From Flavobacterium sp. UBA4098 (lineage in GTDB: Bacteria > Bacteroidota > Bacteroidia > Flavobacteriales > Flavobacteriaceae), in the NCBI GenBank assembly GCA_002382495.1, contig DFXW01000002.1, forward strand, positions 67,038 through 131,037: a stretch of DNA of 64,000 bases, in the 5' to 3' direction. Numbering within the stretch: the first letter of the stretch is position 1; the number at the start of each line of letters is the position of its first letter. The translations under genes were made by a program, and so were the position numbers. This document shows positions 50,594 to 59,424 of the stretch, in pieces. The notes beneath the pieces are model-generated. The model saw nothing but the letters and a program-made list of their open reading frames with translations, had not been told where the DNA came from and did not search any database.

Positions 50594-51682
50594 ATGAGAA
50601 CATATAAATTCATATTAAGCGGAGGAGGAACAGGAGGTCATATATATCCAGCAATTGCTATCGCTAATGAATTAAAGTCTCATTTTCCGGATGCCAAATT
50701 TCTTTTCGTTGGGGCACAGGATAAAATGGAAATGCAAAAAGTACCTCAAGCCGGTTATCCAATTAAAGGACTTTGGATTGCGGGTTTACAAAGAAGATTG
50801 ACTTTTGACAATGCTTTATTTCCAATAAAACTATTGAGTAGTTTATTGAAATCCAGACAAATTATAAAACAATTCCAACCAGATGTAGTTATCGGTACAG
50901 GCGGTTTTGCCAGTGGCCCTTTATTGCAAATGGCAAATAGTGCAGGAATTCCAACGGTAATTCAAGAACAAAATTCTTTTCCTGGAATCACCAATAAATT
51001 ATTAAGCAAAAAAGCCAATGCCATTTGTGTGGCTTATGAAAATTTGGAACGTTTTTTCCCAAAAGATAAAATGGTGCTAACAGGTAATCCAGTTCGCCAA
51101 GACCTAATGACTATTGAGGGTAAAAGAGCCGAAGGAGTTGCGCATTTTAATTTAGATCCAAACAAAAAAACCATTTTGGTTTTAGGTGGTAGTTTAGGGG
51201 CACGTCGTGTGAATCAATTGATTCAAAAAGAATTGGAATTTTTTGAAACGCAAAATGTACAATTGCTTTGGCAATGTGGCAAATTATATTTTGATGAGTA
51301 CCAAAAATACCAATCAAAAGACGTTCAAGTAATGGCGTTTATTGAGCGAATGGATTTGGTATATGCAGCTGCAGATATTGTGATTTCGAGAGCCGGAGCT
51401 TCTTCGGTTTCAGAATTGTGTATAGTGGGCAAACCAGTTGTATTTATCCCTTCGCCGAATGTGGCCGAAGACCATCAAACCAAAAATGCGAAATCTATTG
51501 CCGATAAAAACGGTGCCATTTTAATTCGCGAAAGCGAGTTGGATGCCACTTTTGAATCGACTTTTTCCGACTTGATTGGCAACGAAAACAAACAACACGA
51601 ATTGAGTCAAAATATTAAAAGCTTGGCTTTGCCCAATGCGACTAAAGCTATTGTAGAAGAGATCATCAAATTAATCAAATAA
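50594..51682 (+). CDS. murG: Lipid II synthase MurG
   Basis: 362 residues. N-terminal G loop SGGGTGGHIYPAIAIA, then GTGGFASGPLLQMA and IQEQNSFPG; the second domain has VLGGSLGARRVN and ISRAGASSVSELC, all typical of the GT28 fold of MurG. It adds GlcNAc to lipid I at the inner face of the membrane. It lies between ftsW and murC. Confidence 0.96.
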   Translation: MRTYKFILSGGGTGGHIYPAIAIANELKSHFPDAKFLFVGAQDKMEMQKVPQAGYPIKGLWIAGLQRRLTFDNALFPIKLLSSLLKSRQIIKQFQPDVVIGTGGFASGPLLQMANSAGIPTVIQEQNSFPGITNKLLSKKANAICVAYENLERFFPKDKMVLTGNPVRQDLMTIEGKRAEGVAHFNLDPNKKTILVLGGSLGARRVNQLIQKELEFFETQNVQLLWQCGKLYFDEYQKYQSKDVQVMAFIERMDLVYAAADIVISRAGASSVSELCIVGKPVVFIPSPNVAEDHQTKNAKSIADKNGAILIRESELDATFESTFSDLIGNENKQHELSQNIKSLALPNATKAIVEEIIKLIK

Positions 51683-51721
51683 TACCAACAGAACGTTTCA
51701 ACGTTTGGCTACCAAAATAAA

Positions 51722-53071
51722 ATGAATTTAAATCAAATACATAACGTCTTTTTTATAGGAATCGGAGGAATCGGGATGAGTGCTTTGGCGCGTTATTTCA
51801 AAACCATCGGAAAAAATGTTTCAGGTTACGATAAAACACCTTCGATGTTAACCGATGAATTAATTGAAAGCGGTATCTCTATTCACTTTGAAGACCGAAT
51901 TGATTTAATTCCGAAAGACTATTATACTGAAAATACGTTGGTAATTATTACCCCAGCTGTTCCAGTAACGCACTCACAATGGAACTTTTTCTTAGAGCGA
52001 GAATACCAAGTAAAAAAACGTGCTGAAGTTTTAGGAATTATTACTAAAGACACCTTTTGTTTTGCAGTAGCGGGAACGCATGGTAAAACAACAACATCTA
52101 GTATTTTAGGACATATCCTATTTGAAAGCGGTGCCGACGTAACTGCTTTTGTGGGTGGAATTGTAGAAAATTACAACTCTAATTTAATTGGAACAGGAAA
52201 GACGGTTACCGTAGTAGAGGCGGATGAATTTGATCGTTCTTTCTTGCATTTGCATCCTAATATTGCCTGTGTTACTTCCATGGACGCCGACCATTTGGAT
52301 ATTTATGGAACTAGCGAACAAATTGAAGCTTCATTTGTAGAGTTTGCCAATAAAGTGGAAGATAAAAGCCAATTGTTTATTACCAATGAATTGCCAATTG
52401 AAGGCGTGACTTGTGCAGTAAACGAAGAGGCAGTGTACAAAGCATTTAATGTAAGAGTGGGAAATGGCAGTTATGTTTTTGACGTACAAACGCCAACCGA
52501 AACTATTAAAGATATTGCTTTTGGATTGCCTGGAAGACACAATTTGATGAATGCCTTGATGGCTTTGGCTATGGCCAAAACTTTTGGAACTTCTTCAGAT
52601 GCTATTGCAAAAGCACTGGCTTCATTTAAAGGAATTAGAAGACGTTTTTCGTATCAAATTAAAACGTCAAATTTGGTCTATATCGATGATTATGCGCATC
52701 ATCCAACCGAAATTAACGCGGTACACCAAGCGGTGCGCGAATTGTATCCTAACCAAAAAGTGTTGGCTATTTTTCAACCGCATTTGTTTAGTAGGACGAA
52801 AGATTTTGCTGATGATTTTGCGAAAAGTTTGTCCCAATTTGACGAAGTAGTGTTGTTGGATATTTATCCGGCTCGCGAATTGCCAATGGAAGGAATTACA
52901 TCGCAATGGTTAATGAATAAAATGACCAATAAAGATAAAAAATTAGTCTCCAAAGAGGATTTAATTCCTACAATTTTAGCGAGTGATGCTCGAATTGTTG
53001 TAACTATTGGTGCAGGAGATTTAGGAGAAATGGTACCATCTATAAAAAAGGCATTGTATGAAACGATTTAA
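51722..53071 (+). CDS. murC: UDP-N-acetylmuramate--L-alanine ligase
   Basis: 449 residues. N-terminal FFIGIGGIGMSALARYF, ATP loop VAGTHGKTTTSSIL near 115, and EADEFDRSFLHL, MDADHLDIYG and DDYAHHPTEINA are MurC marks. It adds the first stem residue, L-alanine. Its end overlaps ftsQ by 14 bases. Confidence 0.96.
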   Translation: MNLNQIHNVFFIGIGGIGMSALARYFKTIGKNVSGYDKTPSMLTDELIESGISIHFEDRIDLIPKDYYTENTLVIITPAVPVTHSQWNFFLEREYQVKKRAEVLGIITKDTFCFAVAGTHGKTTTSSILGHILFESGADVTAFVGGIVENYNSNLIGTGKTVTVVEADEFDRSFLHLHPNIACVTSMDADHLDIYGTSEQIEASFVEFANKVEDKSQLFITNELPIEGVTCAVNEEAVYKAFNVRVGNGSYVFDVQTPTETIKDIAFGLPGRHNLMNALMALAMAKTFGTSSDAIAKALASFKGIRRRFSYQIKTSNLVYIDDYAHHPTEINAVHQAVRELYPNQKVLAIFQPHLFSRTKDFADDFAKSLSQFDEVVLLDIYPARELPMEGITSQWLMNKMTNKDKKLVSKEDLIPTILASDARIVVTIGAGDLGEMVPSIKKALYETI

Positions 53072-53780
53072 TTGGATTACTATTCGGTTAGTACTCATTT
53101 TTGGGTTGGTAATTGTATTGTTTTCGTTTACATCAAATCGGAATGAAAATCGAAAATTAACTAAAACGAAAGTGGTTTTTGTTGGAGAAAATGCAAGTTT
53201 TCTTAAACAGGAAACGGTTAATAAATTGTTAATAGAAAATAATGCAGACGCTTCAGCTATCCGAAAAGATAAATTAGATTTGAATAAATTAGAAAAAGCC
53301 GTTAGTTCAGATCCAATGGTAGAGAAATCAGAGGTGTTTGTAACTATCGACGGGGTGTTGAAAGCAGTGGTGAAACAGAAGACTCCAATCGTAAGGGTTT
53401 TCGATGGTAAGCGTTCTTTTTATATTGATTACAAGGGAAATACAATGCCGTTGTCGGCAAATTTTACTGCCAGAGTCCCTCTCGTTTTGGGAGTAATACG
53501 CAAACAAAATAGCGAAGCTTTAGCTGAATTATTTCGGAAAATTTATGACGATGAATTTTTGAAAAAAAACATCATTGCCATTCAAATTATGCCTTCAGGT
53601 AGCTTAAAAATGTTGAACAGAAATTTTGATTATCAAATTGATTTCGGCGGAGCAAAAAATGTAGATGCTAAATTTCGAAATTACAAAGCATTTTTTCAAA
53701 AAGCAGTTGTAGACAGTTCTTTGTATAAATATAGAAAAATTGACCTTCGTTTCACACAACAAGTAATTTGCACAAAATAA
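53058..53780 (+). CDS. ftsQ: Cell division protein FtsQ/DivIB-like
   Basis: 240 residues. One N-terminal membrane segment (about 8-26, LVLIFGLVIVLFSFTS). The rest is periplasmic with a POTRA-like start (TKTKVVFVGENASFLKQETVNKLL) and the FtsQ beta domain KAVVKQKTPIVRVFDGKRSFYIDYKGNTMPL. The family identity is low but the position between murC and ftsA and the layout make the call secure. It links FtsL/FtsB to the early divisome. Confidence 0.88.
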   Translation: MKRFNWITIRLVLIFGLVIVLFSFTSNRNENRKLTKTKVVFVGENASFLKQETVNKLLIENNADASAIRKDKLDLNKLEKAVSSDPMVEKSEVFVTIDGVLKAVVKQKTPIVRVFDGKRSFYIDYKGNTMPLSANFTARVPLVLGVIRKQNSEALAELFRKIYDDEFLKKNIIAIQIMPSGSLKMLNRNFDYQIDFGGAKNVDAKFRNYKAFFQKAVVDSSLYKYRKIDLRFTQQVICTK

Positions 53781-53786
53781 GAGGTA

Positions 53787-55166
53787 ATGGAAAAAGAGAA
53801 TATTGCAGTAGGTTTAGATATTGGAACTACCAAAATTGTTGCCATGATCGGCAAGAAAAATGAGTATGGAAAACTAGAAATTTTGGGTGTTGGTAAATCC
53901 AAAAGTTTAGGTGTGGCGAGAGGTGTTGTCAATAACATTACGCAAACAATTCAATCCATTCAGCATGCTGTTCAAGAAGCCGAAAACAATTCGGGTTATA
54001 AAATAAAAGATTGTGTTGTAGGGATTGCTGGACAACATATCCGCAGTATTCAACATACCGATTACATCAGCAGAAGTAATCCTGAAGAAGTTATTGGAGG
54101 GAATGATATTCAATTGTTGATTGATCAAGTTAATAAATTAGCAATGCTTCCTGGTGAAGAAATTATTCACGTATTGCCTCAAGAATTTAAAATTGATGGG
54201 CAAGCGGAAATTAAAGAACCAATCGGAATGTATGGTGGGCGTCTAGAGTCTAGTTTTCACGTTGTGGTTGGACAGGCTTCTTCAATTAGAAACGTGGGTC
54301 GTTGTATTCACGATTCTGGAATTGAACTATCCGGTTTGACATTGGAACCATTGGCTTCATCGGATGCGGTTTTGAGCCAAGAAGAAAAAGAAGCGGGTGT
54401 TGCCTTGATTGATATTGGTGGTGGAACAACAGATTTAGCCATTTTTAAAGATGGTATTATTCGTCACACTGCAGTAATTCCTTTCGGAGGAAATGTAATT
54501 ACTGATGACATTAAAGAGGGTTGTTCTATTATTGAAAAACAAGCTGAATTATTGAAAGTGAAATTTGGTTCTGCTTGGCCCGGAGAAAATAAAGAAAATG
54601 AAATCGTTTCTATTCCAGGTTTAAGAGGTAGAGAGCCAAAAGAAATTTCTTTAAAGAATTTGTCCAAAATTATTCACGCTCGTGTAGTGGAAATAATTGA
54701 ACAAGTTTATGTTGAAATTAAAGCATACGGTCATGAGGACCCAAGAAAAAAATTAATTGCAGGAATTGTTTTAACAGGTGGTGGATCTCAATTGCAACAC
54801 ATTAAGCAATTGGTAGAATACATTACTGGAATGGATACTAGAATTGGGTATCCAAACGAGCATTTAGCTGGCAATTCTAGCGAAGAAATATCAAGTCCAT
54901 TATATGCAACTGCCGTTGGTTTAGTGATGAATAGCATCGAAAACAAAACACAGAGTGCGGTTAGAATAGACCAGGCTCAAGCCCCAGAAATGCCAGTCTA
55001 TAAAGCGCCAGTAATGGAAACCAATGAAGTAGTTCAAGCTGAAATAGAATCAGATGAAATTACCAAAGCAGAAACCAAAGACAAGTCGACAGAAACTCAA
55101 ATTAGAAGATCATTTTTTGACAAGTATGTAGATAAAATCAAAGATTTCTTAGATAACGCAGAATAA
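53787..55166 (+). CDS. ftsA: Cell division actin-like protein FtsA
   Basis: 459 residues, longer than the 420 of E. coli. ATP-binding actin fold: AVGLDIGTTKIVAMIG, ALIDIGGGTTDLAIF and GIVLTGGGSQLQHI. FtsA-specific subdomain 1C is seen near 85-165. The C-terminus ends in an amphipathic helix RRSFFDKYVDKIKDFLDN that should attach it to the membrane, preceded by a Glu/Lys-rich linker (about 400-440). It tethers FtsZ. Six bases after ftsQ; 54 bases before ftsZ. Confidence 0.94.
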   Translation: MEKENIAVGLDIGTTKIVAMIGKKNEYGKLEILGVGKSKSLGVARGVVNNITQTIQSIQHAVQEAENNSGYKIKDCVVGIAGQHIRSIQHTDYISRSNPEEVIGGNDIQLLIDQVNKLAMLPGEEIIHVLPQEFKIDGQAEIKEPIGMYGGRLESSFHVVVGQASSIRNVGRCIHDSGIELSGLTLEPLASSDAVLSQEEKEAGVALIDIGGGTTDLAIFKDGIIRHTAVIPFGGNVITDDIKEGCSIIEKQAELLKVKFGSAWPGENKENEIVSIPGLRGREPKEISLKNLSKIIHARVVEIIEQVYVEIKAYGHEDPRKKLIAGIVLTGGGSQLQHIKQLVEYITGMDTRIGYPNEHLAGNSSEEISSPLYATAVGLVMNSIENKTQSAVRIDQAQAPEMPVYKAPVMETNEVVQAEIESDEITKAETKDKSTETQIRRSFFDKYVDKIKDFLDNAE

Positions 55167-55220
55167 AGGCTTAGCCTCAGACAATATAAAATTAATAACA
55201 AATAGCAAAAACCAAATAAA

Positions 55221-57170
55221 ATGATGAGCAACTCAGAATTTGGAAGTATTTCATTTGATTTACCAAAGAACCAATCAAATGTGATCAAAGTAATAGGTGT
55301 TGGAGGCGGCGGGAGCAACGCCATCAACCATATGTTTAAACAAGGAATCAAAGGAGTAGATTTTATTGTTTGTAATACCGATTCACAAGCCTTGCAAAAT
55401 AGTGCGGTGCCTAACAAAATTCAGTTAGGTGTTCACTTGACCGAAGGATTGGGAGCTGGAGCAAATCCAGATGTAGGACAACAATCAGCTATTGAAAGTA
55501 TTTCTGACATTGAAAAAATGTTAGATCAAAATACGAAAATGGTATTTATCACTGCCGGTATGGGAGGTGGAACCGGAACTGGTGCCGCGCCTGTAATTGC
55601 TCAATTGGCTAAAGAACGTGATATTCTTACCGTTGGTATCGTGACGCTTCCTTTTGTTTTTGAAGGTAAAGTACGTCAAGAACAAGCCTTAATTGGTATT
55701 GAAAAATTGCGCAAACAAGTAGATTCACTTATTGTTATTAATAACAATAAATTAAGAGAAGTATACGGAAACTTAGGTTTCAAAGCAGGTTTTTCAAAAG
55801 CAGACGAAGTATTGGCAACAGCCTCAAGAGGTATTGCCGAAGTAATTACACACCACTATACTCAAAATATCGATTTACGCGATGCTAAAACGGTATTGTC
55901 TAATAGTGGAACAGCTATTATGGGTTCTGCAATAGCTGAAGGGACAACTAGAGCGAAAGATGCTATTATTTCTGCTTTGGATTCTCCTTTATTGAATGAC
56001 AACAAAATTACAGGTGCCAAAAACGTATTGTTGCTTATCGTTTCTGGAACTAATGAAATCACTTTGGACGAAATTGGTGAAATCAATGATCATATCCAAT
56101 CGGAAGCAGGTTTCAATGCAAATATTATCATGGGAGTTGGTGAAGATGAATCTCTTGGAGATGCTATCGCAGTAACTGTTATTGCTACAGGTTTTGATTT
56201 GGAGCAACAAAATGAAATCGTAAATTCGGAGCCTAAAAAAATCATCCACGCTTTAGAAGATGAGCAAAAAATTACCCATAACTTATCTAATTCTACAGTT
56301 CCTGCATTCGATTTAGATGCTGAAACTCCAGGAACTACTGAAGAAAGAATTGTATTTGAATTATTGGAAGAAGAAGCGCCAGTGGTTGCCGAAGTGGCTG
56401 AACCGGTAGTTGCAGCTTACGAACCAATAACCAATGAAAATGACTTAATCGTAATGTCTGAATTCATCAAAAATTTAGATGTGACTTTTGAAATCGTTTC
56501 CCCAATTAATGACATCGATTTTACGTTTACAACGCCTGAGGCACATGCTATCGAAACAGCACAGCCAAAAGCAGTTCAAATCGAAGAACAAGCTACTTTC
56601 TCTTTCGATTTGCCTTTGTTTACATCAGAACCAGCGGTTAACGAAAACAAAGTGGTTTTTGAATTGACTGACAATGAAATCAAAGATATCAATGTAGTTG
56701 ATCCGATTCAATTTGTACCGGTTACTGAAGTGGCTGAAAACGGAGTTATCCGTCATTCATTAGAAGAGTACATGGAAACAGAACACGATTTTGCAGCTGC
56801 TGCAACTATTCAAAAAGTAGCCGAAGTGGTTCCTGAAGAGTTGAACATCACGATGAAAGCGATCGAAGAATCAACCATCAATGCTTCTGAGTTTGAATCA
56901 ATTTCTCCAATGGAAATGACTATTGAAGAAACGTTGCGCGCACGTGCCGATGAGAGAAGAAGAAAGTTGAAAGAATTCAATTATAAATTTCACAATAACG
57001 TTTCAAAAATTGATGAGTATGAAAAAGAACCAGCCTACAAAAGATTAGGCGTTGAACTTTCTACGAATCAAACAGCTGCAAATAATTCGAGAATTTCTGT
57101 TGGAACCGACAGCAACAACGATTTGCAGTTGCGTTCAAACAACTCCTATTTGCACGATAATGTAGATTAA
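55221..57170 (+). CDS. ftsZ: Cell division GTPase FtsZ with long C-terminal linker
   Basis: 649 residues against 383 in E. coli. The tubulin-like core covers about 15-335: GVGGGGSNAINHM, the signature GGGTGTGAAPVIAQ near 114-127, and N-x-D-F contacts. After about 340 comes an acidic, Pro/Val/Glu-rich linker of some 250 residues, then a basic stretch ADERRRKLKEFNYKFHNNVSK and the C-terminal tail. The extension is a Bacteroidetes feature. It polymerises into the Z ring. The cluster ends here with a terminator at 57200. Confidence 0.96.
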   Translation: MMSNSEFGSISFDLPKNQSNVIKVIGVGGGGSNAINHMFKQGIKGVDFIVCNTDSQALQNSAVPNKIQLGVHLTEGLGAGANPDVGQQSAIESISDIEKMLDQNTKMVFITAGMGGGTGTGAAPVIAQLAKERDILTVGIVTLPFVFEGKVRQEQALIGIEKLRKQVDSLIVINNNKLREVYGNLGFKAGFSKADEVLATASRGIAEVITHHYTQNIDLRDAKTVLSNSGTAIMGSAIAEGTTRAKDAIISALDSPLLNDNKITGAKNVLLLIVSGTNEITLDEIGEINDHIQSEAGFNANIIMGVGEDESLGDAIAVTVIATGFDLEQQNEIVNSEPKKIIHALEDEQKITHNLSNSTVPAFDLDAETPGTTEERIVFELLEEEAPVVAEVAEPVVAAYEPITNENDLIVMSEFIKNLDVTFEIVSPINDIDFTFTTPEAHAIETAQPKAVQIEEQATFSFDLPLFTSEPAVNENKVVFELTDNEIKDINVVDPIQFVPVTEVAENGVIRHSLEEYMETEHDFAAAATIQKVAEVVPEELNITMKAIEESTINASEFESISPMEMTIEETLRARADERRRKLKEFNYKFHNNVSKIDEYEKEPAYKRLGVELSTNQTAANNSRISVGTDSNNDLQLRSNNSYLHDNVD

Positions 57171-57199
57171 ATACATACCCACTAACCAAAACCAAGACT

Positions 57200-57234
57200 A
57201 ACCCGAAATTCATTGATTTTCGGGTTATTTTTTT
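57200..57234 (+). terminator. Terminator of the dcw cluster
   Basis: AACCCGAAA, nine-base loop, TTTCGGGTT, then ATTTTTTT: a perfect 9-bp stem 29 bases after the ftsZ stop codon. Confidence 0.9.
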
Positions 57235-57259
57235 ACCCTAATTCCGCAGCAATCTATCT

Positions 57260-57291
57260 TTTGTTTGTTCGGGTAAATTGTTCTAAATTTG
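57260..57291 (+). promoter_or_regulatory. -33/-7 promoter of the YqeY gene
   Basis: TTTG (57260-57263), 20-base spacer, TAAATTTG (57284-57291). It leaves a leader of about 80 bases before the ATG at 57377, in which I see no clear structure. Confidence 0.62.
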
Positions 57292-57376
57292 CGAACCTTA
57301 GTCCAGTAATAGTCAATAGCACTTTTGCTTTTTTACAATCTGGCATACAATAATCAAACACAAAAAAATAGAAAAT

Positions 57377-57826
57377 ATGAGTTTAGCTACACAAATCATG
57401 GACGAAATTAAAAACGCCATGAGGGCCAAAGATACCGTTGCTTTAGAATCATTGCGTGCCGTGAAATCAGCTTTGCTTTTAGCACAAACTGAAACTGGTG
57501 CCAAAGAAGAAATCAGTGCCGACGAAGAAATTAAATTGTTACAACGTTTGGTAAAACAACGTAAAGACAGTGCCAATATCTACACCGAACAAGGGCGTCC
57601 TGATTTAGCCGAGCCGGAATTGTTACAAGCAGCTGTAATTGAAAAATTCTTACCTGCTCAATTATCAGAAGAGGAAGTAGCAGCTGTAGTAGGTAAAATT
57701 ATTGCAGATAATGGTGCTTCAGGCATGGCAGCTATGGGTAAAGTGATGGGCTTAGCTTCTGCTGAATTAGCTGGAAAAGCTGATGGTAAAACTATCTCGA
57801 CTATTGTCAAAAAATTATTATCTTAA
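57377..57826 (+). CDS. GatB/YqeY domain protein
   Basis: 149 residues, the full length of the YqeY family. Marks: KNAMRAKDTVALESLRAVKSALLLA, RLVKQRKDSANIYTEQGRPDLAEPE and the C-terminal helical domain AAMGKVMGLASAELAGKADGKTISTIVKKLL. This C-terminal domain resembles that of GatB, the amidotransferase that matures Gln-tRNA and Asn-tRNA, and is thought to bind tRNA, but the stand-alone protein has no assigned reaction. The neighbouring tRNA-Arg gene is 50 bases downstream and may be co-transcribed. Confidence 0.9.
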   Translation: MSLATQIMDEIKNAMRAKDTVALESLRAVKSALLLAQTETGAKEEISADEEIKLLQRLVKQRKDSANIYTEQGRPDLAEPELLQAAVIEKFLPAQLSEEEVAAVVGKIIADNGASGMAAMGKVMGLASAELAGKADGKTISTIVKKLLS

Positions 57827-57876
57827 TTTCGTAATTCGTAATTCGAATAGCGTAATCAAAAATCGTAATTACCCCT

Positions 57877-57950
57877 GACTGCGTAGTTCAACTGGATAGA
57901 ATATCAGATTTCGGCTCTGAGGGTTGCAGGTTCGAACCCTGCCGCGGTCA
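57877..57950 (+). tRNA. tRNA-Arg (anticodon UCG)
   Basis: 74 bases. Acceptor GACTGCG/CGCGGTC with one T-G pair, D stem GTTC/GAAT, anticodon stem TCAGA/TCTGA, loop TTTCGGC with anticodon TCG at 57911-57913, T stem GCAGG/CCTGC, discriminator A. CCA is not encoded. No promoter box was seen in front, so it may be transcribed with the YqeY gene. A terminator follows. Confidence 0.95.
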
Positions 57951-57952
57951 CA

Positions 57953-57980
57953 AAACCTACTGTTATACAGTAGGTTTTTT
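57953..57980 (+). terminator. Terminator of the tRNA-Arg unit
   Basis: AAACCTACTG, loop TTATA, CAGTAGGTTT and further T residues: a 10-bp stem three bases after the tRNA. Confidence 0.92.
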
Positions 57981-58006
57981 GTTTTCTATACTCTATTTCA
58001 TACAAT

Positions 58007-58050
58007 GTAACATTTGTTACTGACCCGCTAGTATATCCCATCTACTTTTG
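58007..58050 (+). promoter_or_regulatory. RND operon promoter with inverted-repeat operator candidate
   Basis: The -7 box TACTTTTG (58043-58050) lies 22 bases before the tolC-like ATG. Upstream is GTAAC-ATTT-GTTAC (58007-58020), a 5+4+5 perfect inverted repeat, placed over the region where -33 should be (the nearest TTTG, 58013-58016, is inside it but 26 bases from the -7 box). No regulator gene adjoins. Confidence 0.5.
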
Positions 58051-58072
58051 CTTCATTAATTAGAAATAAATT

Positions 58073-59386
58073 ATGAAGACACTACATGTAGTAACACTTA
58101 TGGGATGTTTGGCTTTTTCCACTTTTGGATTTAGTCAGGACACGTTAACCATTTCCAGAAAAGAAATTGGTCAAAAAGCATTAGCCAAAAACTTGCAAAT
58201 AAAAATTGCGAACGAAAATTTCAAATCGGCTCAAGCAGATTATAGACAATCGAATGCGTTATACTTACCGAGTATTTCGGCCTGGCATACTGCGATTTCT
58301 ACTACCAATCCATTAATGGCTTTTGGTTCAAAATTGAATCAGGAAATTCTAAGCGCTTCTGATTTTAACCCTGCATTATTAAATGATCCTACCAAAACGA
58401 AAAACTTTGCAACCAAAATTGAGGTGTTACAACCTTTGATTAATGTTGATGGAATGTATGGCAGACAAGCAGCCAAATCAAAAATGGATGCTTTTCAATT
58501 GCAAACCGAAAGAACCCAAGAATATTTAGAATTGGAAGTGAATAAAGCGTTTATGCAGTTGCAATTGGCTTATAAGGCAGTTTCAGTATTAACAAAAGCT
58601 AATCAAACTGCAGATGCCAATTTGAAATTGATTACCAATTATTTTAATCAAGGTATTTTACAAAAAACAGATTTGTTATCGGTACAAGTACGTGTTAACG
58701 AAATAAAAAATCAATTACAATACGCTACAAGTAATGTACAAAACGCCTCTGATTATTTGGCCTTTTTGTTGAATGAAGACAATACAAACAAAATCTACAA
58801 GCCATTAGAAACATTGGATAATAGTATTGCTATTGATGTCATGAACACAGTTCTTTCTGGAAACAGAAAAGACATTCAAGCCATGGATAAAGCGTCTCAG
58901 GCTTATGAAAAAATGGTGTTGTCTAACAAAATGAGTTTCTTGCCAAGATTGAATGCTTTTGGAAGTTATGAAATGTACGATACTAGTTTTTTGGGCACAA
59001 ATGCCAAAGGGTATTTAGTTGGGGCGCAATTATCTTGGTCTGTTTTTGACGGATTTAAAAGTATTGGTAAATTAGAAAAAGCCAAAGCTGATTACCAAAA
59101 ATCAAGTTTAGAAAGTCAACAATACAAAGCACAAAGTCAGCTGGAATTGAATAAAACCAATCGCCAATTACGTGATGCTGAAAACAAAGTAAATTTATCC
59201 AAATTAGCTTTCGACCAATCGCAAGAAGCCTACCGTATTCGCTCCAACCGTTTTACACAAGGATTGGAAAAAACAACCGATTTATTGCAGTCAGAAACTA
59301 TGATGGCTCAAAAAGAATTGGAGTTTCTACAAGCCGTATTTGAGTATAACTTCACCAAAGAATATGTTCAGTTTTTAACAAAGTAA
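58073..59386 (+). CDS. TolC-family outer membrane channel of an RND efflux system
   Basis: 437 residues with a signal peptide (MKTLHVVTLMGCLAFSTFGFSQ). Two internally similar halves of long amphipathic helices (about 25-230 and 240-437) fit the outer-membrane efflux protein family; the conserved turn YLPSISAWHT and FLPRLNAFGSYEMYD begin the two strand regions. The adaptor and pump genes follow, 38 and 73 bases apart, so it is the exit duct of that complex. It differs clearly from the TolC-like protein at 11152. Confidence 0.9.
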   Translation: MKTLHVVTLMGCLAFSTFGFSQDTLTISRKEIGQKALAKNLQIKIANENFKSAQADYRQSNALYLPSISAWHTAISTTNPLMAFGSKLNQEILSASDFNPALLNDPTKTKNFATKIEVLQPLINVDGMYGRQAAKSKMDAFQLQTERTQEYLELEVNKAFMQLQLAYKAVSVLTKANQTADANLKLITNYFNQGILQKTDLLSVQVRVNEIKNQLQYATSNVQNASDYLAFLLNEDNTNKIYKPLETLDNSIAIDVMNTVLSGNRKDIQAMDKASQAYEKMVLSNKMSFLPRLNAFGSYEMYDTSFLGTNAKGYLVGAQLSWSVFDGFKSIGKLEKAKADYQKSSLESQQYKAQSQLELNKTNRQLRDAENKVNLSKLAFDQSQEAYRIRSNRFTQGLEKTTDLLQSETMMAQKELEFLQAVFEYNFTKEYVQFLTK

Positions 59387-59424
59387 ATAGCAATACAAAA
59401 AATAAATTTCAATATATACAAGAC

